64,000 bases of DNA from Clostridiaceae bacterium (GTDB lineage Bacteria; Bacillota; Clostridia; Peptostreptococcales; Natronincolaceae), in NCBI GenBank assembly GCA_020832135.1, contig JAFIFG010000057.1:1-64000 (forward strand), given 5' to 3'. Numbering within the stretch: the first letter of the stretch is position 1; each line of letters starts with the position of its first letter. The notes under the pieces were generated by a model, which saw only the letters and a program-made list of their open reading frames with translations, ran no database searches and had not been told where the DNA came from. Below are positions 36,399 to 45,116 of this stretch, one piece after another. Position numbers and translations under genes: made by a program.

Positions 36399-37094
36399 AT
36401 GGAACACTTACTATATGATAAAGAAATAAATTGTCCATGCTGCAAAAACAAGTTTAACACTAAAAAAGTTAGGGGTAGAAAGCTCAAGGTATTGGAAAGA
36501 CAGACGGATTATTATGTAAAGTATCAAGACCTTAATCCTATATACTACCATGTATGGATTTGTCCGAAATGTGGCTATAGTGCTACAGAAGGGGAGTATG
36601 TAGAGTTAAATAAAGATCAAATACATATAGTAAAGGAAAAAATCTCAAATAAATGGAAGCAACAAGACTATGGCACTATTAGAACACAACAGGAGGCAGA
36701 AGCAAGCTATAAGTTAGCTATTCTTACAGGTCAACTCCTGAAAAAACCAAAGGGTTACCTAGGAGGTTTAAGCCTAAAGCTTGCTTGGATTTATAGGGAG
36801 ATGAAGGATGAGAGGGAAATGGAATTCTTAAACTATGCATTAGATTTCTTTGAAACATCATACCAGCAGGAGCCTTTACCTGTAGCTGGCCTGGATGAAG
36901 TTTCCTTAGCATATTTAATAGGAGAATTGAAACGAAGATTGGACGATCCCGAGACTGCTATAAAATGGTTTGCTAAGGCTCTAGATCATCCAGAAATAAA
37001 AAGAAAAAGACAGATTCAACTTATGGCAAGGGAGCAATGGCAAGAAGCCAGAGCAATATACAGTAAGAGAAAGAAAAGTGAAGCTAATGGATAA
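36399..37094 (+). CDS. DUF2225 zinc-ribbon protein with TPR-like tail
   Basis: 231 residues. N-terminal C-P-C-C and W-I-C-P-K-C-G motifs (two Cys pairs, likely zinc) define DUF2225; the rest is helical with TPR-like pairs (about 105-215). Function unknown. TATAAT at 36364-36369 might be its own -10, since a terminator precedes it. Overlaps the ogt start by a few bases. Confidence 0.8.
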   Translation: MEHLLYDKEINCPCCKNKFNTKKVRGRKLKVLERQTDYYVKYQDLNPIYYHVWICPKCGYSATEGEYVELNKDQIHIVKEKISNKWKQQDYGTIRTQQEAEASYKLAILTGQLLKKPKGYLGGLSLKLAWIYREMKDEREMEFLNYALDFFETSYQQEPLPVAGLDEVSLAYLIGELKRRLDDPETAIKWFAKALDHPEIKRKRQIQLMAREQWQEARAIYSKRKKSEANG

Positions 37095-37614
37095 TATTTA
37101 TTATAGTACGATAAAAATATTAGACTATAATATCTATTTGGCTTCAATCGATAGAGGTTTAATGGCACTAACCATTAATGGTACAGAGGAAAATTTTATA
37201 AAAGAATTAAAAAATTCCTATCCCAATAGTGGAATTGTTTGTGACGATGATAAAAATGCAATCTATATACAACAATTAAAGGAGTATGTTAAAGGAACTA
37301 GGAGGGAGTTCAATTTACCCTTACATTTCATAGGCACAGACTTTCAAAAAAAGGTATGGAAGTCTTTATGTGGAATACCCTATGGTAAAGTAGTGTCCTA
37401 TAAAGATATAGCAGAGAAGGTAGGAAACCACAAGGCATCTAGAGCTGTAGGGATGGCAAATAATAAAAATAAAATTGCAATAATTGTACCATGTCATAGG
37501 GTCATTGGTGTCGGTGGTGATTTAGTCGGCTATGGTGGAGGACTTTCTATTAAAAAAAAGTTGTTGACACTAGAAGGAATCAAAATAGTTGAAGAAAAAG
37601 TGGTAAATGAATAA
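37087..37614 (+). CDS. ogt: Methylated-DNA--protein-cysteine methyltransferase
   Basis: 175 residues from ATG 37087 (GTG 37078 is the alternative). Removes alkyl groups from O6-alkylguanine onto C136 in V-P-C-H-R-V-I-G. The helix-turn-helix with the Arg finger is R-A-V-G-M-A-N-N-K-N. Overlaps the previous stop by 8 bases, so coupled to the DUF2225 gene. Confidence 0.92.
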   Translation: MDNIYYSTIKILDYNIYLASIDRGLMALTINGTEENFIKELKNSYPNSGIVCDDDKNAIYIQQLKEYVKGTRREFNLPLHFIGTDFQKKVWKSLCGIPYGKVVSYKDIAEKVGNHKASRAVGMANNKNKIAIIVPCHRVIGVGGDLVGYGGGLSIKKKLLTLEGIKIVEEKVVNE

Positions 37615-37627
37615 ATACCACTTTTTT
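37595..37627 (+). terminator. Terminator overlapping the ogt stop
   Basis: AAAAAGTGGTA (37595-37605) pairs with TACCACTTTTT (37616-37626). Confidence 0.75.
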
Positions 37628-37693
37628 GCATTTTATCCACTAATTTATGCATAAGTTTAATAGTAGAGAAAAATTACATATTAGTGGGAGGAG

Positions 37694-39004
37694 ATGGATT
37701 TGAAAAAATGTAATCAAAACCCAATTATTTTTATTCCTGGATTGATGGGTTCTATGGGGAATGACGTGATTGAGGGTACAGGAGAGTGGAGTTTTGGAGT
37801 AGCCCGATGGATTTATGACCCTTTACTAGATAGACTTTCAGAAATAGGATATCAAAAGAATGATAATTTGTTCGTTTGTTATTATGATTGGCGAAAGCAA
37901 AGTGACTATACAATAGAAAAATATTTAATACCCCTTATTCACAAGGTTAAAGAAAAACATCCAAATAAAAAAATAGATTTAATATGCCATAGTATGGGTG
38001 GCATTGTAGCAAGAGCTTATATACAGGGATGGAACTTTCAACATGATATAGACAAACTTATTATGATTGGCACACCAAACAAAGGTTCTATAGAATCCTA
38101 TTACTTATGGTCTACGGGAAGGTTGATGCCTAGTAAAAACAAAAGAACATTAGATAAATTAATTACAGCAGGATATATGTGGATTCTTCAAAGACTAATG
38201 AACTTTTCTTTTGGGATAGAAGATTTAGGGCGGATTCATGCTACGTTTCCATCTATGGAGGATCTTTTGCCTACATGGGATTATGGAGATATTTTATGCT
38301 ATGAAGACGAAGGTGGAGAGTGGAGAACAGTACCTAAGTATTATATAAAATATAAAAATTATCTTCTGAATAGATTAAACGAAACAGCGGATTTCATTCC
38401 CTACAAGATCAATGAAATGTACTGTATTATAGGATGCAATCATCCAACTTCACAATACTTAATGTTGGATAAGGAAAAATTATTTAAAGAAGGAGAAGAA
38501 GTAATTGTAGATATAGTTGATACATTAGATGGTGATAGTACAGTGCTTATTAAAAGTGGAGAAATTGAAGGGGCAGACTATTTTTACTTGAAATCGGATC
38601 ATAGAAAAATAGTAGAAGAATCCTATGAATGTATAAAGCGAATATATGGTTATCAAGATATGGACATGAAGGGGATAGAAGAAGAAATGGAAGATAAAAC
38701 AGTTCACTTATTATTTTCAGGAGATCCTAATGTAGTCATTGTTAATGAAGACAATATTATCATCACTATAATAAAAGGGCAGATAAAAACATCTTACCCT
38801 TATATATATGAAAATTTTCCTGAAGAGCATAAATGGTTAGTATTAAAGGATATACCTAAGGGGAATTACACTTTAACTATCGATAATCCTAGTGATAAAG
38901 CTATTGATGTAATGATGTTATCGGAAGATATGAAAGAAGAGAAGAACCACAGAAGTATTAAAGCTCATCAAGAAAATTTTACACTTTATTTTGAAATAAT
39001 GTAG
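37694..39004 (+). CDS. LCAT/PGAP1-like lipase or acyltransferase
   Basis: 436 residues (434 if TTG 37700 is used; GGAGG at 37687-37691 is spaced better for that codon). Alpha/beta hydrolase of the lecithin-cholesterol acyltransferase type: P-I-I-F-I-P-G-L-M-G oxyanion segment and nucleophile S100 in C-H-S-M-G-G. An Asp (D-G-D-S-T-V near 280) and His (K-S-D-H-R-K near 302) complete a likely triad. No signal peptide, so probably cytoplasmic or non-classically exported. The C-terminal 110 residues look like a beta-sandwich. Substrate unknown. Confidence 0.75.
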   Translation: MDLKKCNQNPIIFIPGLMGSMGNDVIEGTGEWSFGVARWIYDPLLDRLSEIGYQKNDNLFVCYYDWRKQSDYTIEKYLIPLIHKVKEKHPNKKIDLICHSMGGIVARAYIQGWNFQHDIDKLIMIGTPNKGSIESYYLWSTGRLMPSKNKRTLDKLITAGYMWILQRLMNFSFGIEDLGRIHATFPSMEDLLPTWDYGDILCYEDEGGEWRTVPKYYIKYKNYLLNRLNETADFIPYKINEMYCIIGCNHPTSQYLMLDKEKLFKEGEEVIVDIVDTLDGDSTVLIKSGEIEGADYFYLKSDHRKIVEESYECIKRIYGYQDMDMKGIEEEMEDKTVHLLFSGDPNVVIVNEDNIIITIIKGQIKTSYPYIYENFPEEHKWLVLKDIPKGNYTLTIDNPSDKAIDVMMLSEDMKEEKNHRSIKAHQENFTLYFEIM

Positions 39005-39008
39005 AAGA

Positions 39009-39034
39009 AAGGGTACATATTTTATGCACCCCTT
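39009..39034. terminator. Bidirectional terminator between convergent genes
   Basis: AAGGGT...CAT pairs with ATG...ACCCCTT (39009-39034) around TATTTT, with one unpaired base. Confidence 0.6.
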
Positions 39035-40203
39035 ATAGTTTTGAAGAATAATCTTATTACTTCAGCACCACCAATAGCTGTTCCTAGTACACTACCTAAG
39101 TTAGTTAAGGCAACAACAAGCAATATACGTGTCACTTTATTTTTCCAAAATCCTTTAACCGTAAATACATCTTCTGACAAATTCTCAAAATCCTGTACAT
39201 TAGGACGCCTTATAAAAGCCTCCACTAAACCCGCCATCCATCCAGCACCGAAAAAAGGGTTTAAAGATGTTAAAGGTGCCAAGACAAATGCGGTTAAAAT
39301 AGAAAGTGGGTGACCAAAGGCAGCCAAGGCTCCTAAGGCAGAGAGAGATCCATTCCAGATGATCCAGCTTAAAGTTGAATCAATAGCTGCCGACTGACTG
39401 AAATAAAAGGTGGAGCCTATTATACCTACTATTAATATAGGTATGATCCAGGAAACTATTTTTCCATGATTAGATTTGGCAGGAACCTTTGATATAGCGC
39501 TTAAATCTTGAGAACGATGTATTTCTTTTAATACTCCAGGGATATGGGCTGCTCCTAAAACAGCAACAACCTTTTGACCGGGAGCTTTTTTTATTTTGTG
39601 AGATAGGAACATGTCCCTTTCATCTACTAAAAAGGTTTTGAGTTTTGGAAAATGCTTGGTAAACTCATCTAGCATAGAAGTCAATGTATCTTTAGATTTT
39701 AAATTCTCTAGTTCCTCTTCTGTTATTTCTTCATCACTCAAAAATCCAAATAATATATGGGTAAGAAGTTGGAGTTTACCCTTTAGACCTATACCATGCC
39801 AGATACGTAAGAAAGTTACTTGAATATTCCTATCTGCTAAAACTATCTTAGCTTCTACCTCATTGGCAGATTTGATAGCTTGGATCATTTCTTGGCCAGG
39901 TTGAATATCAAACTGCTTTGCTATTCGTTTTTGAAAAGTAGATATAATTAAATTAATTAATAGAAAAGTTGACTTTTTCTCCTTTATAATTTTAAATATA
40001 TCCATCTTCTTCCACTTATTTTTATCCATAATAGTTTTATAACGCTGCTCGTCAAGTTCCACACAAACAGAATCAGGTCTTTCTTTTTCTATCACTTCTT
40101 GTACTTCCTTTGCACTTTCCTTCGAAACATGAGCAGTTCCTATTAGAATAATTTCTTTGTCTTCCAACTGAATTTTAGTTATATTTCCACTATCCATAAA
40201 CAA
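39022..40203 (-). CDS. TraB/PrgY family protein
   Basis: 393 residues. N-terminal TraB domain: I-L-I-G-T-A-H-V-S and S-V-C-V-E-L-D-E-Q-R-Y, then V-A-V-L-G-A-A-H-I-P-G; the paired G-x-x-H motifs suggest a metal-binding Tiki/ChaN-like hydrolase fold. The C-terminal third has four membrane helices. PrgY of Enterococcus lowers pheromone activity; for chromosomal members the role is unknown. Single gene read leftward, ribosome site AAGGAAGG. Confidence 0.82.
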   Translation of the reverse strand: MFMDSGNITKIQLEDKEIILIGTAHVSKESAKEVQEVIEKERPDSVCVELDEQRYKTIMDKNKWKKMDIFKIIKEKKSTFLLINLIISTFQKRIAKQFDIQPGQEMIQAIKSANEVEAKIVLADRNIQVTFLRIWHGIGLKGKLQLLTHILFGFLSDEEITEEELENLKSKDTLTSMLDEFTKHFPKLKTFLVDERDMFLSHKIKKAPGQKVVAVLGAAHIPGVLKEIHRSQDLSAISKVPAKSNHGKIVSWIIPILIVGIIGSTFYFSQSAAIDSTLSWIIWNGSLSALGALAAFGHPLSILTAFVLAPLTSLNPFFGAGWMAGLVEAFIRRPNVQDFENLSEDVFTVKGFWKNKVTRILLVVALTNLGSVLGTAIGGAEVIRLFFKTIRGA

Positions 40204-40510
40204 ACCTTCCTTATTTATATATTGTTGTACTATCTATACATTATACTATATATAGCTATTGAGACAAAGGAATATCTAGGGGCAATTATAAAATGGGACT
40301 TAATTCAAAAAAATAAGATAAAGATCAGCTGTTACTTAGTATTGTTATTCTATAGAATATTATTAAAGATCTCTTAATATATAACAATTAATATATATTT
40401 TATTTGCAGCATAAAATAGAATCATAAGCATTAGTATATAAGTTGTTTAATATTTTAGTTAGTGTATAAATAGGATTTTTATGGAAATATTTATCTATAG
40501 GGTGATAAAG
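40204..40510. other. Divergent intergenic region between traB-like and CAP genes
   Basis: Roughly 300 very AT-rich bases with no coding sequence. For the rightward gene TTGTTT (40443-40448), 16 bases, TATAAA (40465-40470) is a plausible promoter. No strong operator or riboswitch was recognised. Confidence 0.4.
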
Positions 40511-41506
40511 ATGAGAAGATGTAAATTATTATTAATAGCAATTTTATGTTTTGTCCTTTATGGATTATTTACTGATCCTTCAAAAAGTGTAAATATAATA
40601 AAGGGTATTACTATGCAACAAATGAATACCCTTCAAGAACAAGAACATATTCTTGACAATAAATTGGACCTTCTGAGCATAGCTATTGGAGATACTGAGG
40701 AAAAAGTAATAGAGGTATTGGGTGAACCTAATCGTAAGGACATGAGTAAATACGGATTTCAGTGGTATATTTACAATGAAGATTATGTCAAATATCTACA
40801 AGTAGGTATTAAAAAAGGGATGGTTGTGGGATTGTATACCAATTCAAGTGCATGGCAACTTGAAAATACCTTTATCATAGGGTTGACTCAAGATAAAACC
40901 CCGGAATTGTTCGGTACACCTCTTGAGTATATCAAGAAGGGGAATACCCTCTATTACTTAAACAATACAGAATATATAGATACTTATTTTTCAGGTACTT
41001 ATTATATAACTATATTTTATGATATATACAACGAAAATAAAGTTACTGCAATAAAATTAATAGAAAAGAATATAGAAGAAAACTTATTAGGTTTTTATGG
41101 GGAAGCAAGTGAAGTATTGGGTAAAAGTTTTGAAAGACAAATTTACGACCTAGCTAATGCGGTAAGAGCAAGAGAAGGCAAACCGCCTTTTCAATGGGAT
41201 GATAGAGCATCGTTAGTTGCAAGAGGTCACAGTGAAGATATGAAAAAACATCACTTTTTCAACCATGAAAATCTTCAGGGAGAAGGTCCTTCCCAAAGAA
41301 TGGAGAAAGAAGGGATACCTTGGAGAAAAACAGGAGAAAATATAGCAGCTGGTCAAACTTCTGCCATATTTGCCCACGAAGCTTGGATGAATTCTAGTGG
41401 GCACCGTGAGAACATATTAGATGATTTCGCTAGATTAGGTGTAGGGGTTCACTTTGGAGGAGATTATGAAATTTATTACACACAGAAATTTTATACTCCT
41501 AGATAA
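40511..41506 (+). CDS. CAP (SCP/PR1) domain protein with CAP-associated N-terminal domain
   Basis: 331 residues from ATG 40511, placed by AGGGTGAT 7 bases upstream rather than the ATG at 40481. N-terminal signal anchor (about 4-20), a CAP-associated domain (about 50-185: I-G-D-T-E-E-K-V, twice), then a CAP domain (about 205-330) with G-H-S-E-D-M, G-E-N-I-A-A-G and S-S-G-H-R-E-N-I. Secreted; in Clostridia often linked to sporulation or wall, exact role unknown. Confidence 0.85.
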   Translation: MRRCKLLLIAILCFVLYGLFTDPSKSVNIIKGITMQQMNTLQEQEHILDNKLDLLSIAIGDTEEKVIEVLGEPNRKDMSKYGFQWYIYNEDYVKYLQVGIKKGMVVGLYTNSSAWQLENTFIIGLTQDKTPELFGTPLEYIKKGNTLYYLNNTEYIDTYFSGTYYITIFYDIYNENKVTAIKLIEKNIEENLLGFYGEASEVLGKSFERQIYDLANAVRAREGKPPFQWDDRASLVARGHSEDMKKHHFFNHENLQGEGPSQRMEKEGIPWRKTGENIAAGQTSAIFAHEAWMNSSGHRENILDDFARLGVGVHFGGDYEIYYTQKFYTPR

Positions 41507-41512
41507 TTAGAA

Positions 41513-41546
41513 AAAAACAGAATTTCTTAAAAGGAATTCTGTTTTT
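41513..41546 (+). terminator. Terminator after CAP gene
   Basis: AAAACAGAATT pairs with AATTCTGTTTT around a 10-base loop, then T-rich. Confidence 0.75.
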
Positions 41547-41607
41547 CTGTGTTGAATAGTATCTAGAGAGATAAAAAATTAACATAATAGAAATAAGGAG
41601 GCTACTT

Positions 41608-42105
41608 ATGAGGTATCAATACTGTCCTAAATGTGGTGGGAAATTAAGTGTAGAGGAAACTAAAGATATAAATCAACCTCAGTGTACCGAATGTAACTTT
41701 ATCTTTTATCAAAATCCAGCTGTAGGTGTAGCTGCAATAGTGATTAAAGATAAAAAAGTATTGCTAGGAAAAAGAAAAGGTAGCTATGAAGGGCAATGGT
41801 GTATTCCCTGCGGGTATTTAGAGTGGGATGAAGATGTTTATGATGGAGTGGTAAGGGAGTTTTATGAAGAAACAGGGCTAAAGGTAAAAGTAAAAGAAGT
41901 ATATTCAGTTCTTTCGAACTTTCATAATCCTAAGCAGCATACGGTAGGTATATGGTTTCTAGCTGATGTTATAGAAGGAGAACTTAAAGCATCAGATGAT
42001 ATAACGAAAGTCGATTACTTTTATTATGGAGATATACCAAAGATGGCTTTTCCAACGGATCATGTGGTGATAGAAAAATTAAAAGAAGAAGGGCTAATAT
42101 TGTAG
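41608..42105 (+). CDS. Nudix hydrolase with zinc-ribbon N-terminus
   Basis: 165 residues. Zinc ribbon C6, C9, C26, C29 (Y-C-P-K-C-G and Q-C-T-E-C-N). Nudix box at 69-91: G-Y-L-E-W-D-E ... R-E-F-Y-E-E-T-G-L, a full match to G-x5-E-x7-R-E-U-x-E-E-x-G-U. NADH-pyrophosphatase-like architecture without the N-terminal domain. Likely hydrolyses a nucleoside diphosphate derivative; substrate not deducible. Confidence 0.88.
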   Translation: MRYQYCPKCGGKLSVEETKDINQPQCTECNFIFYQNPAVGVAAIVIKDKKVLLGKRKGSYEGQWCIPCGYLEWDEDVYDGVVREFYEETGLKVKVKEVYSVLSNFHNPKQHTVGIWFLADVIEGELKASDDITKVDYFYYGDIPKMAFPTDHVVIEKLKEEGLIL

Positions 42106-42146
42106 AATGACATTGACTATAATTTAACGATACGTAGGATTAACTG

Positions 42147-42175
42147 TTGCCATTTTAATGATGTTTTGATATGAT
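42147..42175 (+). promoter_or_regulatory. Promoter of the cobalamin operon
   Basis: TTGCCA (42147-42152), 17 bases, TATGAT (42170-42175), about 20 bases before the riboswitch. Confidence 0.5.
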
Positions 42176-42194
42176 GAAGATATAAAATAGAATT

Positions 42195-42380
42195 ATTGGA
42201 GTATTGGTGCTTGTTAAGCTTAATAGGGAAAGTGGTGAAAGTCCACTACAGCCCCCGCTACTGTAAGTGAAGATGAAAGCAGTATATGCCACTAGAGATG
42301 TCTCTGGGAAGGTACTGTTAGTAAAATGAATCACAAGTCAGGAGACCTACCAAAACTTACAAACATACCTTCGGTGGGAA
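42195..42380 (+). promoter_or_regulatory. Cobalamin (B12) riboswitch
   Basis: All conserved boxes are readable in order: GGTGC, TTAATAGGGAA, GGTGAAA...TCC, ACAGCCCCCGCTACTGTA, TCTGGGAAGG, ATGAATCACAAGTCAGGAGACC. This is the adenosylcobalamin-class aptamer that turns off corrinoid genes when the cofactor is plentiful. It is followed by a terminator hairpin at 42406 and then by cobU. Confidence 0.95.
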
Positions 42381-42405
42381 GGGGTGTCTAATCAATTTTG
42401 ATTTT

Positions 42406-42433
42406 AACCCCTACCTTAAGGTAGGGGTTTTAT
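42406..42433 (+). terminator. Riboswitch-controlled terminator
   Basis: AACCCCTACC, loop TTAA, GGTAGGGGTT (42406-42429), T-rich tail. CCTACC at the end of the B12 box (42346-42351) is complementary to GGTAGG of the 3' arm, giving a possible antiterminator. Confidence 0.8.
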
Positions 42434-42499
42434 CTTCGGTACATTGATAAGATTCCCTTTAAATCAAGTCTGATTTTATGATTATAGGAAGGTGTATAT

Positions 42500-43066
42500 A
42501 TGAAAAGTAAACAATCCTTGATATTAGTAACAGGTGGTGCTAGAAGCGGGAAAAGTAGTTTTGGAGAATCAATTTTGAAGGATAAAGAAGGAGATGTTTT
42601 GTATATTGCAACAGCTCAAGCTTTTGATGATGAAATGAAAGATAGAATAAGGAAACACAGAGAGGGTAGACATAGTAATTGGATTACTTTTGAAGGTTAT
42701 AAAAACTTGAGTGAAAATATTCAATCTTACAAGAATAAAGTAGAGGCAATATTTTTAGATTGTGTTACGATTATGGTTACCAACTTAATGTTAGAGCATG
42801 ATATGGATTGGGACAAAGCTAAGGCTGAAGAAATAAATGAATTAGAAGCTTTGATTTTTTTAGAGGTTTCAAAGCTTATAACAGAAGTAAGAACTTTAAA
42901 TATACCTGTAGTATTAATTACTAACGAAGTAGGTTTGGGGATTGTGCCGGGAAATAAAATGGCTAGAGCCTTTAGAGATATTGCTGGAAGAGTTAATCAG
43001 TATATTGGTAGAGAAGCTGATGAGGTTTATTTTGTAGTGTGTGGAATTCCAAATAGGATAAAATAA
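42500..43066 (+). CDS. cobU: Adenosylcobinamide kinase/adenosylcobinamide-phosphate guanylyltransferase
   Basis: 188 residues. P-loop G12-x-x-x-x-G-K-S (V-T-G-G-A-R-S-G-K-S-S); R-K-H-R-E-G-R-H with the guanylylated His; T-N-E-V-G-L-G-I-V-P later. Activates cobinamide to GDP-cobinamide. First gene under the riboswitch. Confidence 0.92.
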   Translation: MKSKQSLILVTGGARSGKSSFGESILKDKEGDVLYIATAQAFDDEMKDRIRKHREGRHSNWITFEGYKNLSENIQSYKNKVEAIFLDCVTIMVTNLMLEHDMDWDKAKAEEINELEALIFLEVSKLITEVRTLNIPVVLITNEVGLGIVPGNKMARAFRDIAGRVNQYIGREADEVYFVVCGIPNRIK

Positions 43067-43085
43067 TAAAATGAGGGGTGGAATC

Positions 43086-43628
43086 ATGGAAAAAAAGCTA
43101 AGTGAAGGATTAATACATATTTATACTGGTGATGGAAAGGGCAAAACTACTGCTGCCTTAGGACAAGGAACTAGAACTGCTGGCGGTGGATACAAGGTTT
43201 TGATGGTACAATTTCTAAAGGGAGATGATACTGGAGAACTATATAGTATAAAAAAAATGTATCCTAACTTTGAAGTAATGCGATTCGCAGCCATGAACAA
43301 ATTTTACTTTCAATTAGACCAAGAAGAAAAGTTAGAGGTTGAAGCTAGTGTGAAGGAAGGAATAGAAACAATTCAAAACCTTTTAAAGAATGAAGTCTAT
43401 GATTTGATTATTATGGATGAGATTATGGCGGTTTTATCTAATAATATAATAGATATAGAAGCAGTTATACAATTGATTAAAAACAAACCCCATCATATTG
43501 AAATGATTTTAACTGGAAGAAATGCTCCGTCTGAATTAGTGGATATAGCTGATTATGTAACAGAAATGAAAATGATAAAACATCCCTTCCAAAAAGGTAT
43601 TTATGCTAGAAAAGGAATAGAAAGTTAA
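43086..43628 (+). CDS. cobO: Cob(I)alamin adenosyltransferase, CobO/BtuR type
   Basis: 180 residues from ATG 43086, positioned by GAGGGGTG; the ATG 43071 lies in the ribosome site. P-loop Y-T-G-D-G-K-G-K-T-T-A-A-L-G and V-Q-F-L-K-G. Attaches the 5'-deoxyadenosyl group from ATP to corrinoid. Overlaps cobS by one base. Confidence 0.92.
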   Translation: MEKKLSEGLIHIYTGDGKGKTTAALGQGTRTAGGGYKVLMVQFLKGDDTGELYSIKKMYPNFEVMRFAAMNKFYFQLDQEEKLEVEASVKEGIETIQNLLKNEVYDLIIMDEIMAVLSNNIIDIEAVIQLIKNKPHHIEMILTGRNAPSELVDIADYVTEMKMIKHPFQKGIYARKGIES

Positions 43629-44368
43629 TGCGAAGATTTGTACTTATATTGCAATTCTTAACTAGAATTACTATAGCAAAAAATCTTCCATATGATAAAG
43701 AGTTTAAGAAGGGGATTGTTTATTTTCCGTTAGTAGGATTAGTAATAGGTCTAATATTAGCAGGTGCCTATAGGTTATTTGCACTTTTGTTTCTTAATAA
43801 TATAGTAGGGATACTGCTCCTAGCTCTGTATGTTTTTTTAACTGGAGGATTACATCTTGATGGTTTAGGTGATACCTTTGATGGCGTTTATAGCAATCAA
43901 AATAAAGAAAGAGTTTTAGAAATTATGAAGGATAGTCGCCTTGGAACCAATGGGGTCTTAATTATATTCTTTTCCTTAATGGTTAAGACTTTCGGGATTA
44001 TGACTATTCTAGATCACAATATGATCACAGGCCTAATATTGATACCTGTATTTGGAAGATTAGCTCTTGTATATGGCTCCTATAAAGCAAAGTATGCTAG
44101 AGAGGAAGGCTTAGGGCATATTTTTATTGGTAAAATAACCTCTCAAGAAGTATTTTATACCACGCTTATAACAGGAGTTATTACTTTGATCCACAAGGAG
44201 AGCCTGGTTTTTATAGGAATTACAGTAGCTTTTTCTTATTTATATAAAAGGCATATTGAGAAATCCATAGACGGCATGACTGGCGATACATTGGGGGCAC
44301 TATGTGAGCTCACTGAAGTAATGTATATTTTATATTTACTGGCTATAGTAAATATAAGTTTGTTCTAA
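43628..44368 (+). CDS. cobS: Adenosylcobinamide-GDP ribazoletransferase
   Basis: 246 residues, polytopic membrane protein. L-T-R-I at the start, G-G-L-H-L-D-G-L-G-D-T-F-D-G metal-binding box near 74-87, and S-I-D-G-M-T-G-D-T-L-G-A near the end. Joins GDP-cobinamide and alpha-ribazole (phosphate). Start overlaps the cobO stop (TAATG). Confidence 0.92.
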   Translation: MRRFVLILQFLTRITIAKNLPYDKEFKKGIVYFPLVGLVIGLILAGAYRLFALLFLNNIVGILLLALYVFLTGGLHLDGLGDTFDGVYSNQNKERVLEIMKDSRLGTNGVLIIFFSLMVKTFGIMTILDHNMITGLILIPVFGRLALVYGSYKAKYAREEGLGHIFIGKITSQEVFYTTLITGVITLIHKESLVFIGITVAFSYLYKRHIEKSIDGMTGDTLGALCELTEVMYILYLLAIVNISLF

Positions 44369-44486
44369 GACTGGTTTATGAAGATCATAAGTAAGAGTGT
44401 ACAAGTCTAGTTAATATTATATCTTATCTTTAAAAATTAAATTACAATTAGATAGAGCTAACTAGTTGTAATATAGGGGTGAAGCG

Positions 44487-45089
44487 ATGGCAAAGCTTTA
44501 TTTAGTAAGACATGGTGAGACAGAGGAAAATAGGAATAGTAGATTTTGTGGATGGACAGATGCTCCCTTAAATGAATTAGGGCGATTACAAGCTCAGAAA
44601 GTAGCAGCTGCTTTAAAGGATGTGGAACTGGATGCCATATACACCAGCAACTTAAAAAGGGCAAAGGAGACAGCTTCTTATATTAAAGAATATAACGAAT
44701 GCATTATATATGAAGTAGAGCAGCTAAAGGAGTTGAATTTTGGTAAGGTTGAAGGACTAACCATAGAGGAAATCAAACAAAATCATCCAGACATCTATAG
44801 TGGGTTAGAAAACGATTATATAAAGGTTAAGTTTCCTAGTGGGGAAAGTTTAGAAGAGATGCATCATAGGGTAGTGATGGCTGTAGATAAAATTCTACAG
44901 GATCATCAGGACGAAAACATCCTATTGGTGGCACATTCAGGAGTAATCAGAAGTATCATTGCACATCTACTTACAGGAGATATAACGTATCATTGGAATT
45001 TTAAAGTGGAGCATTGTAGCATATCCACTATAGAATATCATGAAAATTTTTCTGTGTTAACAAAGCTTAATGATATGTGTCATTTTTAA
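44487..45089 (+). CDS. cobC: Alpha-ribazole phosphatase (histidine phosphatase family)
   Basis: 200 residues. Phosphohistidine motif L-V-R-H-G-E-T and later V-A-H-S-G-V-I-R. Generic phosphoglycerate-mutase-like fold; the cobalamin location makes CobC the best call. A 118-base gap with no recognisable terminator separates it from cobS. Confidence 0.85.
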   Translation: MAKLYLVRHGETEENRNSRFCGWTDAPLNELGRLQAQKVAAALKDVELDAIYTSNLKRAKETASYIKEYNECIIYEVEQLKELNFGKVEGLTIEEIKQNHPDIYSGLENDYIKVKFPSGESLEEMHHRVVMAVDKILQDHQDENILLVAHSGVIRSIIAHLLTGDITYHWNFKVEHCSISTIEYHENFSVLTKLNDMCHF

Positions 45090-45116
45090 AATATAAATCT
45101 GGGGAGGCAACAAGGG

